Positions 1 through 11,229 are shown, numbered from the stretch's first letter. The stretch: DNA of 64,000 bases from Metallyticus violacea (GCA_030762175.1 CM060833.1:74957501-75021500); one strand, 5' to 3'. Made by a program: numbers and translations. Notes: a model not told the origin generated them from the letters alone.

Positions 1-186
1 ACTACTTTGAGCTTTCCCTACATTCGGAAACACAAAAAGAAAAGCATTGTTCTTTGGTATTAGGTCAAAACTTCGTTAACATTTATGAATTGAAAGCCAG
101 TATAGTCAAAAAAATTCTAAGTCAAATGTTTTGGTTTGGATTATAGTTTTAAGGACGGAGGAAATACTTAGTAGCTAAGTCTTGCT

Positions 187-275
187 TAAAGGCTGGCCGT
201 TTGTGACTACGCTTCTAGTGCGGCACTCACGGGAGGAAGGGATAAGGTATGGTAATCATAGGACGGCTAGGAACC
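187..275 (+). repeat. FV interspersed repeat, left end
   Basis: The segment starting GGCTGGCCGTTTGTGACTAC near 191 and running through GGAGGAAGGGATAAGG is repeated, in either orientation, near 30935-31010, 39360 and 49599/49850. It marks one end of a repeat family called FV here. The matching far end of the family lies near 1235-1388, so the two may delimit one copy of about 1.2 kb. The family's class is unknown. Confidence 0.55.
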
Positions 276-1234
276 ATTTTATCTTACAAATTCCATCCAC
301 GAAAATTTCCCGGTGGTAGCTCCTTTCATTATAAACCGACAAGGAAAATGTAAAATACATATATTATTGAGAATAATGTGCTATTCTGTTTATTTATATG
401 AAAATAACAGCAATAATACATGTAGAAATAATAGAATGACAATTAGATGTCCAGTATTGTGGCAACTCTGCACGTATTCATGTTACAACTGCAGTCAACA
501 ATGAAGTCTCAGATTCTTATTCGGATTTCCCCTCCCCGCCATTTTTAAATGCTTTTGCGCCCTTAAGGGGACATATTTGAGGTTTCTTAAAATTGTTTCT
601 ACTCTGTATTCACGCTTAGAGTAATCCCGATCAAATCAATGTCACATGACGTGATGTCACTAGCATGGCGGTATACAGTCAAGTACAACACAGTAGCAAT
701 GCACGCAAAGAAAGTAGTTCCATGTTAGAAACCTAAATTTCCGGATGTTCAACAATAAGTAACATCTATTGCCAAAAAAAAAATACTTATGACTTAAATG
801 TAACTATTGCTGAATTAATGAAGTTGAATTTCAAGTTATAAATTGATGCGCTACACCTCCCAAGATGCAGCTCGCCTGGTTCAGCTGTTGGTTAAACAAG
901 GCAAGGCGAAAGTAATTTTTGTTTGTTATATCTGACGCTAACGAAACAAGTGATATTGTTTTCCACGGATACATGGGTATTATGTAAAGCATAAATCGGG
1001 CAAGTTTATGCTTTGGTAGCCAGAAAATTATTTTAAAGATTTTTTTAAAGTTCGGGCTCGTAATAAAGGAGGCAGTAAACCTAACCTCAGAATTTACCGG
1101 TCTCCACTGTCGCTTATACTTGCCTCGTGTCTGTGATAACCCGGCAGTATTCTTGGCACGAATTGCGGTACAGCACGTTGTGTTGACGTTAGAATCACTT
1201 TAAGAGTGAACAGATAATAAATAGAATGCCCAAC
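276..1234. other. AT-rich stretch, no gene; one E-box/CRE-like motif
   Basis: No open frame of convincing length or composition is visible. At 641-660 the sequence GTCACATGACGTGATGTCAC contains a CACATG E-box and a TGACGTGA CRE-like site in a nearly symmetric arrangement. If 187-275 and 1235-1388 are the two ends of one FV copy, this stretch is its interior. Confidence 0.4.
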
Positions 1235-1388
1235 GTTGGCGGAGTTTCCCTTCAAGAAGCTCGAATCTCTCAGAAAAGCCACTTCTATAGCAGAGACAGG
1301 AGTAGATACCTTTCCTAAGCGCAAGCCACCGCCACACCGCATCAGTTCACCTCGTTCTATCGACCCTGCAACGAAATGAAAATGTTAT
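1235..1388 (+). repeat. FV interspersed repeat, right end
   Basis: This segment aligns by eye with 39490-39655. Shared features are the CTTTCC/TCTAAGCGCAA stretch, CCACCG(C/T)CACACCGCA, and a terminal TTTCGACCCTG or TATCGACCCTG followed by an ACGAAAT-rich tail. The same segment is present in inverse orientation at 30345-30470. The A-rich GAAATGAAAATG end resembles a retroposon tail, but no polymerase III promoter boxes are obvious. Confidence 0.55.
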
Positions 1389-3150
1389 GAAAAATGACAG
1401 CGTAACTTTCGATGCAAGGAAAGATCCATTGCAGCATTCATCTAAGCAAAATTCAAGGCCTGGATGACCGGCCACAAGGAATTTGAATGAGGAACTTCAA
1501 GAATTATCATCTATGCCACCCCTCTCGGTACCAATTATTTTGATATTTGTGGTTTTGGTAATACTGAGTCTTTGGGGTGAGGAAAACTGACAAACTGTCT
1601 TCAGGCATAACAAAAGAGTCAAATGCAGTAATTGAAACATATACAAAGTCTACAGTTCATGTTACAAATGTACTTGCACGGTTTCACGGTTTGGATAGTA
1701 TTCCTGTCCCCTCTGCTGTTTAATTTAATGGTTACTGAATGTGTTGATGGTTACTGAACATTTTCTTTTTATCCTGATATTTTGACAAAAGTACATTTCC
1801 TGTATCAACGTAATGAGAGACCTGCTTACGGTCTCTCGTTTGCAGTTATTTTATTTGCACATTATGAATGAACCATATTGTGATAAATCAAGATTCTTTG
1901 TTTGAGGTTGTTAAAATTCAAAGACCAGATGTCCTGCGCGCAGTAGTCGAGGATTCTTTGATATTGCCAGTTATTTATTTTGATCATCTGAAACCAATAA
2001 GTATATAAATAGTTTCACTTGCACAGCCAATTATAGTTTGGTTGTCGTAGCTCAGTTTGCGGTTAGTAGATAATCGTAACTGACTCTTTGTGTAATTACG
2101 TGTTGTGACAGGTTATCGGTGTACCAGTATTACCTGTTTATTGCGTGTGCTAGTGGCGTTTATTTTAATGTAGTGTACTATAATTAAAGGTTACAACTAG
2201 AACAGAGAAAGGAAATAAAGTGAATGGGAATAATCCTTAGCTTTAGAAGGAAATAAAAATAAATTGGAAGAATAATATGAAAGCAGAGCTGTTATAAGCG
2301 AATGCAAAATTTATTGAAAGAGATAGCAACATGTGATTGTAGACGGACACCATTTTGAACAACTTCCATAGTAATATTCATAAGAAATAAACCTAATTTT
2401 GTGTGCATTGATTAGAGTTGTGCGAGTAAAAATGCGAAAGAGGCGTGTTTCTCGACGGAACCGAAGATTGGTAGAAATTCCCTCCGCGCGACATGCCTTA
2501 ACTGCGGACGCAAGTCAAAAATAACTCTCTCTAATTAATAGTACTGTGTGTTTTAAGTGGCATTTGTGAAGTGTACTTTTTTGTAAACAGCATTCTCTGT
2601 ATTCTGCTTTACTTTGTTTATTAGCTTATCTAGTTGTGTGTATTAATATGTATAAATAAAACAGGAAATAGAACAATTAGGTCAACAATTATTCTTCTAT
2701 GAAATAGTTATAGAAAAATGTATGTATTTCAATATATATATTACATAAATTTAGAAAAGGGATTGAGAGCGCACTAGTAGTAATAAGGAAAATGCTAGAA
2801 TACTAAAATTAACAAGTTCATAATAAATACTATAATAGGGGAAAAAAAAAAGATTTTATTGAAGGTCAAAATAGGAACGAAAGCGTTAAACGTTTTTCAA
2901 ACACTAAAGTTCACGGCAAGATACTGCCCAAAATAGTAAATCAAACGTGTTCAGTAAATTTTAAGAAATTAAAATTAGAAATATGGGAAATGGAAACAAT
3001 GCTAAATCTTAATGGGTAAAGATTATTAGCAAGTAAAAGCTATGGCATGATAAAGGAATATGATAAAATAAGAGTTTGAACTTGCGTAAAGAAGACTATT
3101 ATTATTAGTGATTATGGTCAAAATATTTTTGAGGCATGAAAGGTGAGGGA
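1389..3150. other. AT-rich stretch, nothing recognised
   Basis: Read on both strands, this stretch shows no long open frame, tRNA or repeat family seen elsewhere in the window. A TATATAAATAG box lies at 2002-2012. An arthropod-style TCAGTT is about 50 bp downstream, too far for a normal TATA-to-initiator spacing, so no promoter is called. Confidence 0.5.
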
Positions 3151-3172
3151 AAATAATAATAATAATAATAAC

Positions 3173-3213
<41 letters not shown>
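3151..3213 (+). repeat. (AAT)n microsatellite
   Basis: An almost pure AAT run with one interruption (AAC near 3171). The long isoleucine run seen when the opposite strand is translated is an artefact of this repeat. Confidence 0.95.
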
Positions 3214-3214
<1 letters not shown>

Positions 3215-4579
3215 CAACTCTTCATGCATTGAGACTTGTTAACTCTTGTTTTCTGTCATCTTTGTAGGTCTTCCTACATCTGTATAGCCTATGGATTTAA
3301 TAAGTTTGCAATGAATTGCCACCAATAAGGGTGTTATCCGTTTATATCTTCACTTTTTAACATGTATTAATATTTTTATTCATTGAAATTATTTCAAAAC
3401 ATTGTTTTTTATCCTCTGTTTATATTGTCTAATCTGGTACATCCCTTCACTGTTCTAAGAAGCTTCATTTCCTCTGCGTATATATTACTCGTTTTCATAT
3501 AGTCCAAGTTTCGTAGGCCTACAAAGCAATAGACGCAGCCATAGTTATGAAAACTTCAGATTTTTTCCGGTTTTTATTTTTAATGTATTTGCAATTATTC
3601 CATAAATGTGCCAAAATGTTTTATTTTTGTTATTTATTTCTTCACTGTTATTTTTGTACGCAACGCTCTAACCAAAATAGTTCAAATTTCCGCCAGTTAT
3701 AATATATCTTTATTTATAACATTCTTTGATTCTACTATATGTTCTGCTTAAATGCGATAATATTTTATTTGTTTAATGATTTATGTTATAATTATTGACT
3801 TAATTGTAATTCTTACATGCTATTTATACTTTTCGTTATCTTAAATAAAAAATAATCATAATAGCAAATATGTAACTAGTGTTAAATAATGCCAAAAGTA
3901 TATGGAATAAAAAATAAAAACAGACAAAAGAGGTTGAAATCATGGGCGGAATAGTAAACTGGGTTTGCAATAATGAATTTTTGAGGAATATGCAAGTGTT
4001 TTGAAAGAAACAAACGTTTAATACAGTGATGTTATCTGTGTTACGGACCGGCAGAGCGCGGTTATGTACTGGGATGTCAGTTCTCAAGGCCATATAATGC
4101 ATGTGCAGGTGTCAGATTATAGTTATCTTGGGTGAGTCTTTGTCAACGAGTGGTTGTGCGCACGTGTTTTACTCGCTGTGTACTAATGATTTATCAAAAA
4201 AGTACTAAAATTATATTATTCTATTTTGGTGCCGCACCAAAAATATAAAGCTCTATGTTGTATTAACTGTTCATCAATATGACGAAACTAAACCGAATTC
4301 AAATTCATATCATGGGAACCTAACTTTAAATTCACGTATTTATTCTTTTACCCTGGTAAGAGTTAAAGATACAGGGCCTTCTGTTCCACTCTAAAAGGCG
4401 GGAAAAAAAACCACCAGCAAAAATACATAGTATAATATACATAGTTATATACAATACAGGAAAAGGCTAAATTAAAGATATATGCTGTATTTATATATTA
4501 GAGGTTTAATATAATTAGAAGGGGGATAAAGATAATGTTAGAATTCCACTTGTTTTTCAATAATTTTCTCTATTCATTA
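3214..4579. other. AT-rich stretch, nothing recognised
   Basis: No recognisable gene or repeat. An 88-codon ATG-initiated reverse-strand frame (3836-4102) is rich in Phe, Ile and Leu, with no family resemblance, and is probably chance in AT-rich DNA. Confidence 0.45.
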
Positions 4580-4635
4580 GAGAGGAGGAGGAGGAGGAGG
4601 AGAAAAAGAAGAAAAAAGGGGAAAAAAGAAGAAAG
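4580..4635 (+). repeat. Purine tract, (GGA)n then GA-rich
   Basis: About 55 bases without a pyrimidine, starting with GGA trinucleotide repeats and passing into AAG/GGGG-rich sequence. Homopurine tracts of this kind can form triplex DNA; no function is implied by the sequence alone. Confidence 0.85.
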
Positions 4636-4866
4636 ATTGTAGTAAATCCTAGAGTTGAGATGACAATATAATCTACGTTCAAATTGCTTTGTTGTCTGAC
4701 AATCTCTGACTTCAGGAGGAAGGGAGTTCCAGATTATGGGAACTGACATGCTGAAAGAGGTTGAGTAGAATGTATTAGGTGACGAGGAATATATGGGATT
4801 GATGGGATGACGGATTCGAGGTAGAGACAGGTATACGAAGCGAGAGGCTTAAAATATATATGGGAT

Positions 4867-4900
4867 CTTACGTCACTTTACGACGTCATTGTTACGTATA
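4867..4900. promoter_or_regulatory. Cluster of three ACGT (CRE/ATF-like) motifs
   Basis: TTACGTCA, GACGTCAT and TTACGTA lie within about 34 bases. TGACGTCA-type sites bind CREB/ATF bZIP factors. No gene start is visible close by; the nearest recognisable feature is the transposon beginning at 5008. This could be a regulatory relic or chance. Confidence 0.2.
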
Positions 4901-5007
4901 CTGAGCCTAACTGAAGCCAGTGATCTACTATTCCTTTGTGGTTGTGCTTTAGCGAATTCCGAAGGAATGAAGCTATTGCAGCCCTACCGTAATACCTATA
5001 TATACAT

Positions 5008-5283
5008 AATGAGGCATTTATAGTGTCGCGGCCATTTTAGTTCGAAATGAAGGGGGTAATCAAAAATGCCTCAGACAAAATTTGAAGTGCTCTTAGGGGG
5101 ACATAAGATAGTGACATTTACTCGTCCTTGAAATGCCATTCTCTAGGTCCTTTCAATGTCTTTTTTTTTTTTTTTTTTAAATAATGGATTTTTTTCCACT
5201 AGAAATGGAAAGAGCATTCAATTTTAAGTACAAAAGCTAGGGGGTGATGGATGATGAGATACTGGACAAATAAGACAGCAAAT
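5008..5283 (+). repeat. Left long terminal inverted repeat
   Basis: It pairs with 6555-6863. Landmarks in order are GGCCATTTTAGTTCGAAATG, the GTGCTCTTAGGGGGACATAAG block, a poly(T), GGAAAGAGCATTCAATTTTA, and GATGGATGATGAGAT followed by GGACAAATAAGACAGCAAAT. Compared with the right arm, this arm lacks a short stretch near 5235. Confidence 0.85.
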
Positions 5284-5462
5284 ATTATTCACTTACTTTC
5301 ACTTCTCTCTCTTTTATTTTGTTGTTGCTATGAAGGAAACTCGTTTGTTTATACGCAGATGCTCATTTGTTACACCGATACACAAACGAGTGCTCATCAT
5401 TATCAATTCAAACCTAAAAGGATATTATTCTCAGTCAGTTCCATTTCGTTTACTATTTGGAT

Positions 5463-6466
5463 CAATGAGAGGATCGATGTGGTTTACATTTATGGCGAAC
5501 CTCATAAGAACGCTAGAGCACCTTGTAACTTATACGGAGATCGATATCCTGAAAGGAGGCAGTCATCTATTAGAAATTTCCAACGAATTGCGAACTTCTC
5601 TCCGAAACGGGAGGTATCGCATCAAGAAAACACCATGGAATGAGAAGAGCTACTGGGGAAAATTCGGAAGTCGCTGTATTAGATGCAGTTGCCGCTAATC
5701 CTCACGCAAGTTCCTATCAACGGGAACATGATTAGGCAATCTCACTAAAGGAGTGTTCTTCGAATACTTCAGCGTTACAAATACCGTCCATATCACATTA
5801 GCCTACACCAAGCCCCTCATGGGGATGATTTTTAGAAGCGTGTTGAATTTTGCCAATGGGCTGTACTACATATTCAAAACTGTAACTTTTCCAACATTTT
5901 ATTTTCTGATGAGGCGACATTCACCAATCAATGCTCAAGTGAACCGACATAACACGCATTATTGGGCGGTGAAAACTCCAAGATCATTACAGGAAGTAGA
6001 GCATCAGCACCAATGGAACGTGAACGTTTGGTGTGGCATTTTGGGATTCCGTACAATTGGATTATACTTCAGTGAAGGTAAACTTAATGGGCAGAAGTAC
6101 AGAATTTTTTTGGACCAGGAACTTTCAGTGTTGCTTGAAGACGTGTCCCTTGTGCACCGGGCTGCAATGTGGTATCAACACGATGGTTGTCCATCTCATT
6201 ACTCAGCTGTAACTCGAGAATTATTAAACAGAAAGTATACTGGTTGATGGATATGACGCAGAGGACTTGTCCATTGACCTGCCAGCTCCTCTGATCTCAC
6301 TCTCCAGACTTTTTCTTATGGGGATACATTAAAGATAAAGTTTATGAAGAAGTACAGCAAAGAAATGTTCAGACGTATTCGTCGATCTTTTGAAGCACGT
6401 TTCCGCAAATGCGTCGAAGTTAATGGTCATATTTTCAAGCATTTACTTAATAGAAATTGTTTGTAA
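5463..6466 (+). pseudogene. Tc1/mariner-superfamily (IS630-like) transposase, decayed
   Basis: The product would be a cut-and-paste DDE transposase acting on the element's own ends. The N-terminal piece (5463-5643) resembles the helix-turn-helix region common in insect transposases of this type (key stretch NLYGDRYPERRQSSIRNFQR). The catalytic core follows in shifted frames: FSDEATFTN with the first acidic residue near 5905, NVWCGILGFRTIGLYFSEG near 6020-6080, and WYQHDGCPSHYS with the second aspartate near 6170-6205. Then come PDFFLWGYIKDKVYEE near 6305-6350 and FRKCVEVNGHIFKHLL near 6400-6450, ending at a TAA by about 6465. Several frameshifts separate these pieces, so no functional protein can be made. 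It sits symmetrically between the long inverted repeats of the 5008-6863 element. Confidence 0.85.
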
Positions 6467-6554
6467 TGTGAACATGACATTGTTTCATTTTAGGTTATAA
6501 CTGTACTGTACTGTAGGTAAATTGATGTCATTAAAGAGAAAGCGAGCGAAAAAC

Positions 6555-6863
6555 ATTTGCTGTCTTATTTGTCCATAATCTCATCATCCATTTGTCCATA
6601 ATCTCATCATCCATCACTGCTAGCTGATAGATGTACAAGAACTTTAATGCTGAAAATTAAATACTCTTTCCATTCCCGGGGAAAAAAAACTACACCATTC
6701 CATTTAAAAAATGACCTTGAGACTGGCATTTCAAGGACGAGCTAAGATTACTATCTTCACTATCTTATGTCCCCCTAAGAGCACTTCAAATTTTGTCTGA
6801 AGCATTTTTTTTTCCCCTCTTCGTTTCGAAGTAAAATGGCCGCGATACTATAAATGCCTCATT
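6555..6863 (-). repeat. Right long terminal inverted repeat with internal 23-bp duplication
   Basis: This is the reverse complement of the left arm at 5008-5283. It contains a direct duplication of 23 bp: ATTTGTCCATAATCTCATCATCC occupies 6567-6589 and again 6590-6612, where the left arm has one copy. Confidence 0.85.
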
Positions 6864-6884
6864 CTGTGTGTATGTGCGTGCGTG

Positions 6885-8745
6885 TGCGTGTTAACGCTCT
6901 AGCGGTCCAAATTTTTGCTTTTTCTAAACGAAACTCGGTGCATTAGCATCAGTTAACAAACGATTCGTCGAGTTCATTAGCCAGTAAATTTGGATAATTG
7001 GAGGTGGGGATAATCTAAAGCAAATATTTAAAAAAAAAAAAAAATGAAAATCGCTCTAGCTGGGGAAACTTTTGCTTTATCTCAACTAAATTCAGTAAAA
7101 ATCTTTAAAGTAAAATTATAAAAGTAGTTTTCAAAACCATGGCGATCGTGGGGATATAACTGAAAAACTTTTGGAAGTCAAAGCGAAATTTAAAAATCGC
7201 TCTAGCGACTGCAATTTTAAACGTTTTTTAAGGAAACTAGGTATATGGCACTGAAATAAAGTAGGAAAAATAGTTTTGGAAAATCGGTGAAACCGGACCA
7301 TTAGGAGGGGGGTTGACCTAAAACCCAACATTTACAAATCGCTTTAGTGGCATTAATATATAATTTTTTGGAACGAAACTCCGTGTATGCTATTTAAATA
7401 GAACAAGAAAAATAGTTTCTGAAAATCAGGCAAATCGGGCCATTAGGAATGGGTGGTTCTAAAACTAAAAATTTAAATACCGCTCCAGCAGCACCAATAA
7501 TTTTTACAACAAAATTCAGCATATACAAATTAAATCAATAAGGAATATAGTTTTTGAAAATTATTAGATTATTTGGGGTGGGAAAATACCTGAAAAACTT
7601 CAGAGGGCTAAGCCCAAGTTTAATAATTGCTGTAACGACCGTAATTTTATTTTTTTTAAAGGATAGTCGATATGTGCCATTTAAATAAAATAATAAAACT
7701 CTTTCTGAAAATCAGTTAAATTAGAGTATTGACAGGAGGGGGGGTTACCCAATGTTTAAAAATCACTGTAGCAGCATTCATATTTGTTTCGCAAGAAACT
7801 CCGTATATACCACTCAAATAAAATAAGAAAAAAAATCGTTCCTGAAAATCCGTTAAATCGGACTATTAGCCAAGAGCGATTGTTTCTGCACCCCAAAATT
7901 TAAAAATTGCTCTAGCAGTACCAATAATTGTTTTTTCATAACAAATCTCGGCATATAGCATTTAAATGAAATAAGAAAAATAGTTTTTGGAAATTAGCAG
8001 ATTATTGGGAGTGGGGGTATATCTGAAAAAATCTTTGGGAGTTAAGCCCAAATTTAAAGCCGCGTATTATTTTTGTAAAATAAACTCGATATATGACAAT
8101 GAAATAAAATAAGAAAAAAAAATCGAAAATCAGTGAAACTGCACTATTAGCAGGGCGGGTTTGCCCAAAATTTAAAAATTGCTCTAGCGGCATTAATATT
8201 TGTTCCGTATATTACATTTAAATAAAATATTAAAAATCCTGAAATTCGGTGAAATGAGACTATTAGCACAACAAAATTTAAAAATATTTATGTAAAAATC
8301 GCTCTTGCAGCACCAATGTATTTTTTCCCACAACAGAACTCGGCATATGCTCTTTAAATCAAGTAAGAAAATTTCTGAAAATCAGTGAAACCATATTATT
8401 AAGAGTGGAGGGTTTACCTGAAACCCAAAATTTAAACACCACTCTAGTAGCACAATTTGCTTTTTCGCAATCAAAACTACTCATATACTATGTAAATAAA
8501 ATAAGTGCCTGAAAGTCGTAGAAATCGGCCCATTAGGAGTCGGGATATATCTGAAACTCAAAATTTAAAAATCGCTCTAGCGGTACAGATATTTGTTTCT
8601 TCACAACAAAATTAGACATACCTATACCATTTAAATAAACAAGAAAAATAATTTCTGAAATTTAGAGAAATTGGACTATTAGGAGTAAATATATGCTTGA
8701 AAACCGAATACTTAAAATGACTCTTGCATTTAGATTTCTCCATTT
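6885..8745 (+). repeat. Degenerate tandem array, ~142-bp monomers in ~425-bp trimers
   Basis: The motif AAATTTAAAAATCGCTCTAG recurs with drift about every 140 bp across the whole block, followed each time by an A/T-rich spacer, a CATTTAAATAAAATAAG box and a CTGAAAATCAGTGAAA box. Three monomer types alternate. Type 1 carries a (G)TAAGCCC box at 7178, 7607 and 8041. Type 2 carries GGCATTAATAT-like sequence at 7347, 7771 and 8187. Type 3 carries GCAGCACCAATAA at 7488, 7915 and 8307. Same-type spacing is mostly 416-434 bp (one interval 392), a higher-order repeat of three monomers. There is no coding content. The array starts about 25 bp after the right end of the transposon. Confidence 0.85.
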
Positions 8746-9367
8746 TGTTTCAAAATAAAACGAAAAATGAATTCAGCATATAAACTGTATTTACAATATT
8801 GCATATGGTTTATATTTAACAAAAGCATCGTGAAGATAGCAAATGCGAAATATTAATATAATGTGTTTGAGAATCATATTTGTATGTAAGGGAGCTCTGT
8901 AATAACGTTCAGAAATCGTTTGCGTTATATGTTTTTAATACAATAACATTTAAATTAAAACTCAAAGTGAATGAAAATCGATGAAATTTTCGATCGTTCT
9001 TTGCTGATTCTGTATATTTGCTTAATACGTCGAAAAAATGTTTTTAAACGGTAAGATATTTTTGTTTTATTGAAAAATTTAACATCATCTTCTTAAATAT
9101 ACAATGTAACTCGAAACTTTGTTATTTTTCTATATTTTAGTGAATGTAAAAATGACACCAAGGGTTCATTTCATAAACATGGTTACATTTAAAAATGTTT
9201 AAAAATACTTGCACAGTATAGCTTTGTCTATCAATAGAAACCATTATAAAATATAATTAGGCCTTATTAATTAATGAAATAAAATACGTTATGGTATTAC
9301 TGTGTGGAATTAGAGAATGGAACACTTGCAACCTATAAATATTTCAAATGAAAAACTACATTTTCAT
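8746..9367. other. AT-rich stretch, nothing recognised
   Basis: No open frame, RNA gene or repeat shared with the rest of the window. It follows the tandem array, whose monomer signature is no longer visible. Confidence 0.5.
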
Positions 9368-9368
9368 A

Positions 9369-9422
<54 letters not shown>
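9368..9422 (+). repeat. (ATT)n microsatellite
   Basis: An uninterrupted ATT trinucleotide run of about 55 bp. Confidence 0.95.
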
Positions 9423-10698
9423 GGTTTTATATTGATTTCTATTAAAAGCTATACAAATTGGTGAGGAATTCGCTTAATTTTCGCATTCCCTGCGTAACGG
9501 GATTTCCTTAGTTTCAAAGAATTAAGCAAGATTTTTGTACTTTTATTTCTGACATGCGTATCGAAAATAGCTAATTTAAATCAGGTATTTCGGTTTAAAG
9601 AAAAGAATGAATTAACTTTATTTTTGACTTGAAATTAACGTATCTAATGAGAGTTTTGCAAGAGCTACAGAAAATTTTGAAGGCAAAAAAATAATTTTAA
9701 TCTTTAAAATGTGATATACACAGAGATATATCGTTAATGATACTCCTCCCCAACAAAAATTTCCGTTCGAAAGTAACTTTCAAGAATATATATCTATTAT
9801 GTTTTTTTTTTTTTTTTTTGTAGCATTCTTGACCCTCTTAAGAAATATTAAGCAATTTTTTAGAAAAGTGAACGTTAACATTTTTGGGGAGCCCCTAATA
9901 ATTTGCTGGCAAGAAACAGTACAGTATATCGGTACTTTATTTAAAAATCACTCAGTCAACTCCCGCAACTATCCCTGAAATTTGTCAATAAGGTTTATAT
10001 CCGCTGTGTACTTGTGATAAATAATATCATACTTTATTTTGAAAAGCCTTAACTGCTTTATAACAAAGTTAGTTCAAGTAAGTAATAAGCCGAGTTTGCC
10101 GAGACGGGGTAGGTAGTGACAGAATCAACGTCCCTTTACTTGGGAAGAGTTGGTTAGATCCGCCGCTGATGATTTCAGTTAATTCCCCCCTCGGGGCCAA
10201 GAAGAAGGGGCAGTTGGACGTAGTAGCTGTAGTTGTAGTAAGTTTACTACTGGCGTACTACGTACGTGTGAGCGAGAGAGAGGTGGGGAAGGGAGGAACA
10301 GATTAAAAACTTGTTCCAGCTGGTTGGTTCCCCGACTCCTTGCAGGTGTGTAACATTATATTAGCCACCTCTTACGTCATAGCGTCTTTTATGTCCGACC
10401 TCGGAGCCTCATTTATTATACAGCCTATTGGAGACAACTCAGCCAAAGGGCGCACATGTAGTACTTTTTTCTGTATTTATTTCATGTCGTTACTTTTAAC
10501 AATTCTGGTCTTGCAGTGATTAACTACCTGAATTTTATAGAGAAACTCAATCATATTAAATTAATTTTTATTCTTTATTCTACCGAAAAGCGTGAGTTTT
10601 GTTTTTAAAGAATGTTTATTTTTATCTTCTCTACAAGAATTCTGATAAAGAAAGTTGCTTAATATGCAGAAACGCAGTTTTAATGAAATGTAGCACTG
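9423..10698. other. Non-coding stretch, GC-richer patch at 10081-10450
   Basis: An 18-T run lies at 9802-9819. Between 10081 and 10450 base composition becomes more balanced, with GAGCGAGAGAGAGG and a CTTACGTCAT ATF/CRE-like site at 10371-10380. No open frame is convincing there. It could be a decayed repeat or regulatory DNA. Confidence 0.35.
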
Positions 10699-10966
10699 CC
10701 ACGAGTGGTCGAGGTCGAAGCGCGGACTCGTAAGTGGAAACTCTGGGGTTCGATTTACGCAGGACCATCCACCCTGAAGTTTTTCCTCAGTCCTTGTTAA
10801 TGGCAGATTCTGAGATTCCGAGAGATACCCAAAACTTAGACCTGAAACGTTTCGTTCTTTAAAAAAATCCTTTCCTAATGTATCATTTCATCTCATGTAT
10901 AATCAGCGTTCCCCGCACCTGTGATGCCTCAGCGGTAAAAAACGGGCGTCAAGCATTATTAAAAAT
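10699..10966 (+). mobile_element. SINE-A copy (tRNA-headed)
   Basis: The head CCACGAGTGGTCGAGGTCG resembles a tRNA Leu/Ser-type A box, and TGGGGTTCGATTTACGCAGG carries the B box. The body contains TTTTTCCTCAGTCCTTGTTA and ACTTAGACCTGAAACG, and the tail is AACGGGCGTCAAGCATTATT. The same order is seen at 16899, 28578 and 57418. SINEs are transcribed by polymerase III from such internal boxes and mobilised by a LINE enzyme. Confidence 0.85.
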
Positions 10967-11229
10967 CGCATTTTGTTTAACGTATCTGATGACGCAACAT
11001 ACGTTGTACAATTTCTGATATGAAAAACACATGCTTGTTATTTATTGGATGAGCAATACTAATGAGCATTTTTAAAAATGTAGTTTATAGGCATGGCTAT
11101 ATTTTTAACGTACAAAGTATGCAACTTGAACTTCAAAGTATTGCTTGTGTTAGTTTCATTAAATAGAACTCTGGATGTATCTCCGGATTCTTTCTTTTCT
11201 TAAACTGTTTATCCTCCTCCGGTATTAGG

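Larger units (their letters stand above)
5008..6863 (+). mobile_element. Tc1/mariner-superfamily element with long terminal inverted repeats
   Basis: The outer ends AATGAGGCATTTATAGT and its complement near 6847-6863 begin inverted repeats that can be followed inward for roughly 270-300 bp on each side. They end at AAGACAGCAAAT (to 5283) and ATTTGCTGTCTT (from 6555). Between them lie broken frames of a DDE transposase. Long inverted repeats are unusual for canonical mariner elements, whose ends are typically about 30 bp, although some Tc1-like relatives carry long ones. A TA duplication is not clear, and a TG-rich simple sequence adjoins the right end. The coding part is frameshifted, so this copy is dead as an autonomous element, though its ends are well preserved. 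Confidence 0.85.

Noticed and set aside
2002..2060. TATA plus TCAGTT core promoter
   Set aside because: Spacing is about 50 bp instead of about 30, and no coding sequence follows.
3026..3229. Reverse-strand frame with a long isoleucine run
   Set aside because: It is a translation of the (AAT)n microsatellite at 3151-3213.
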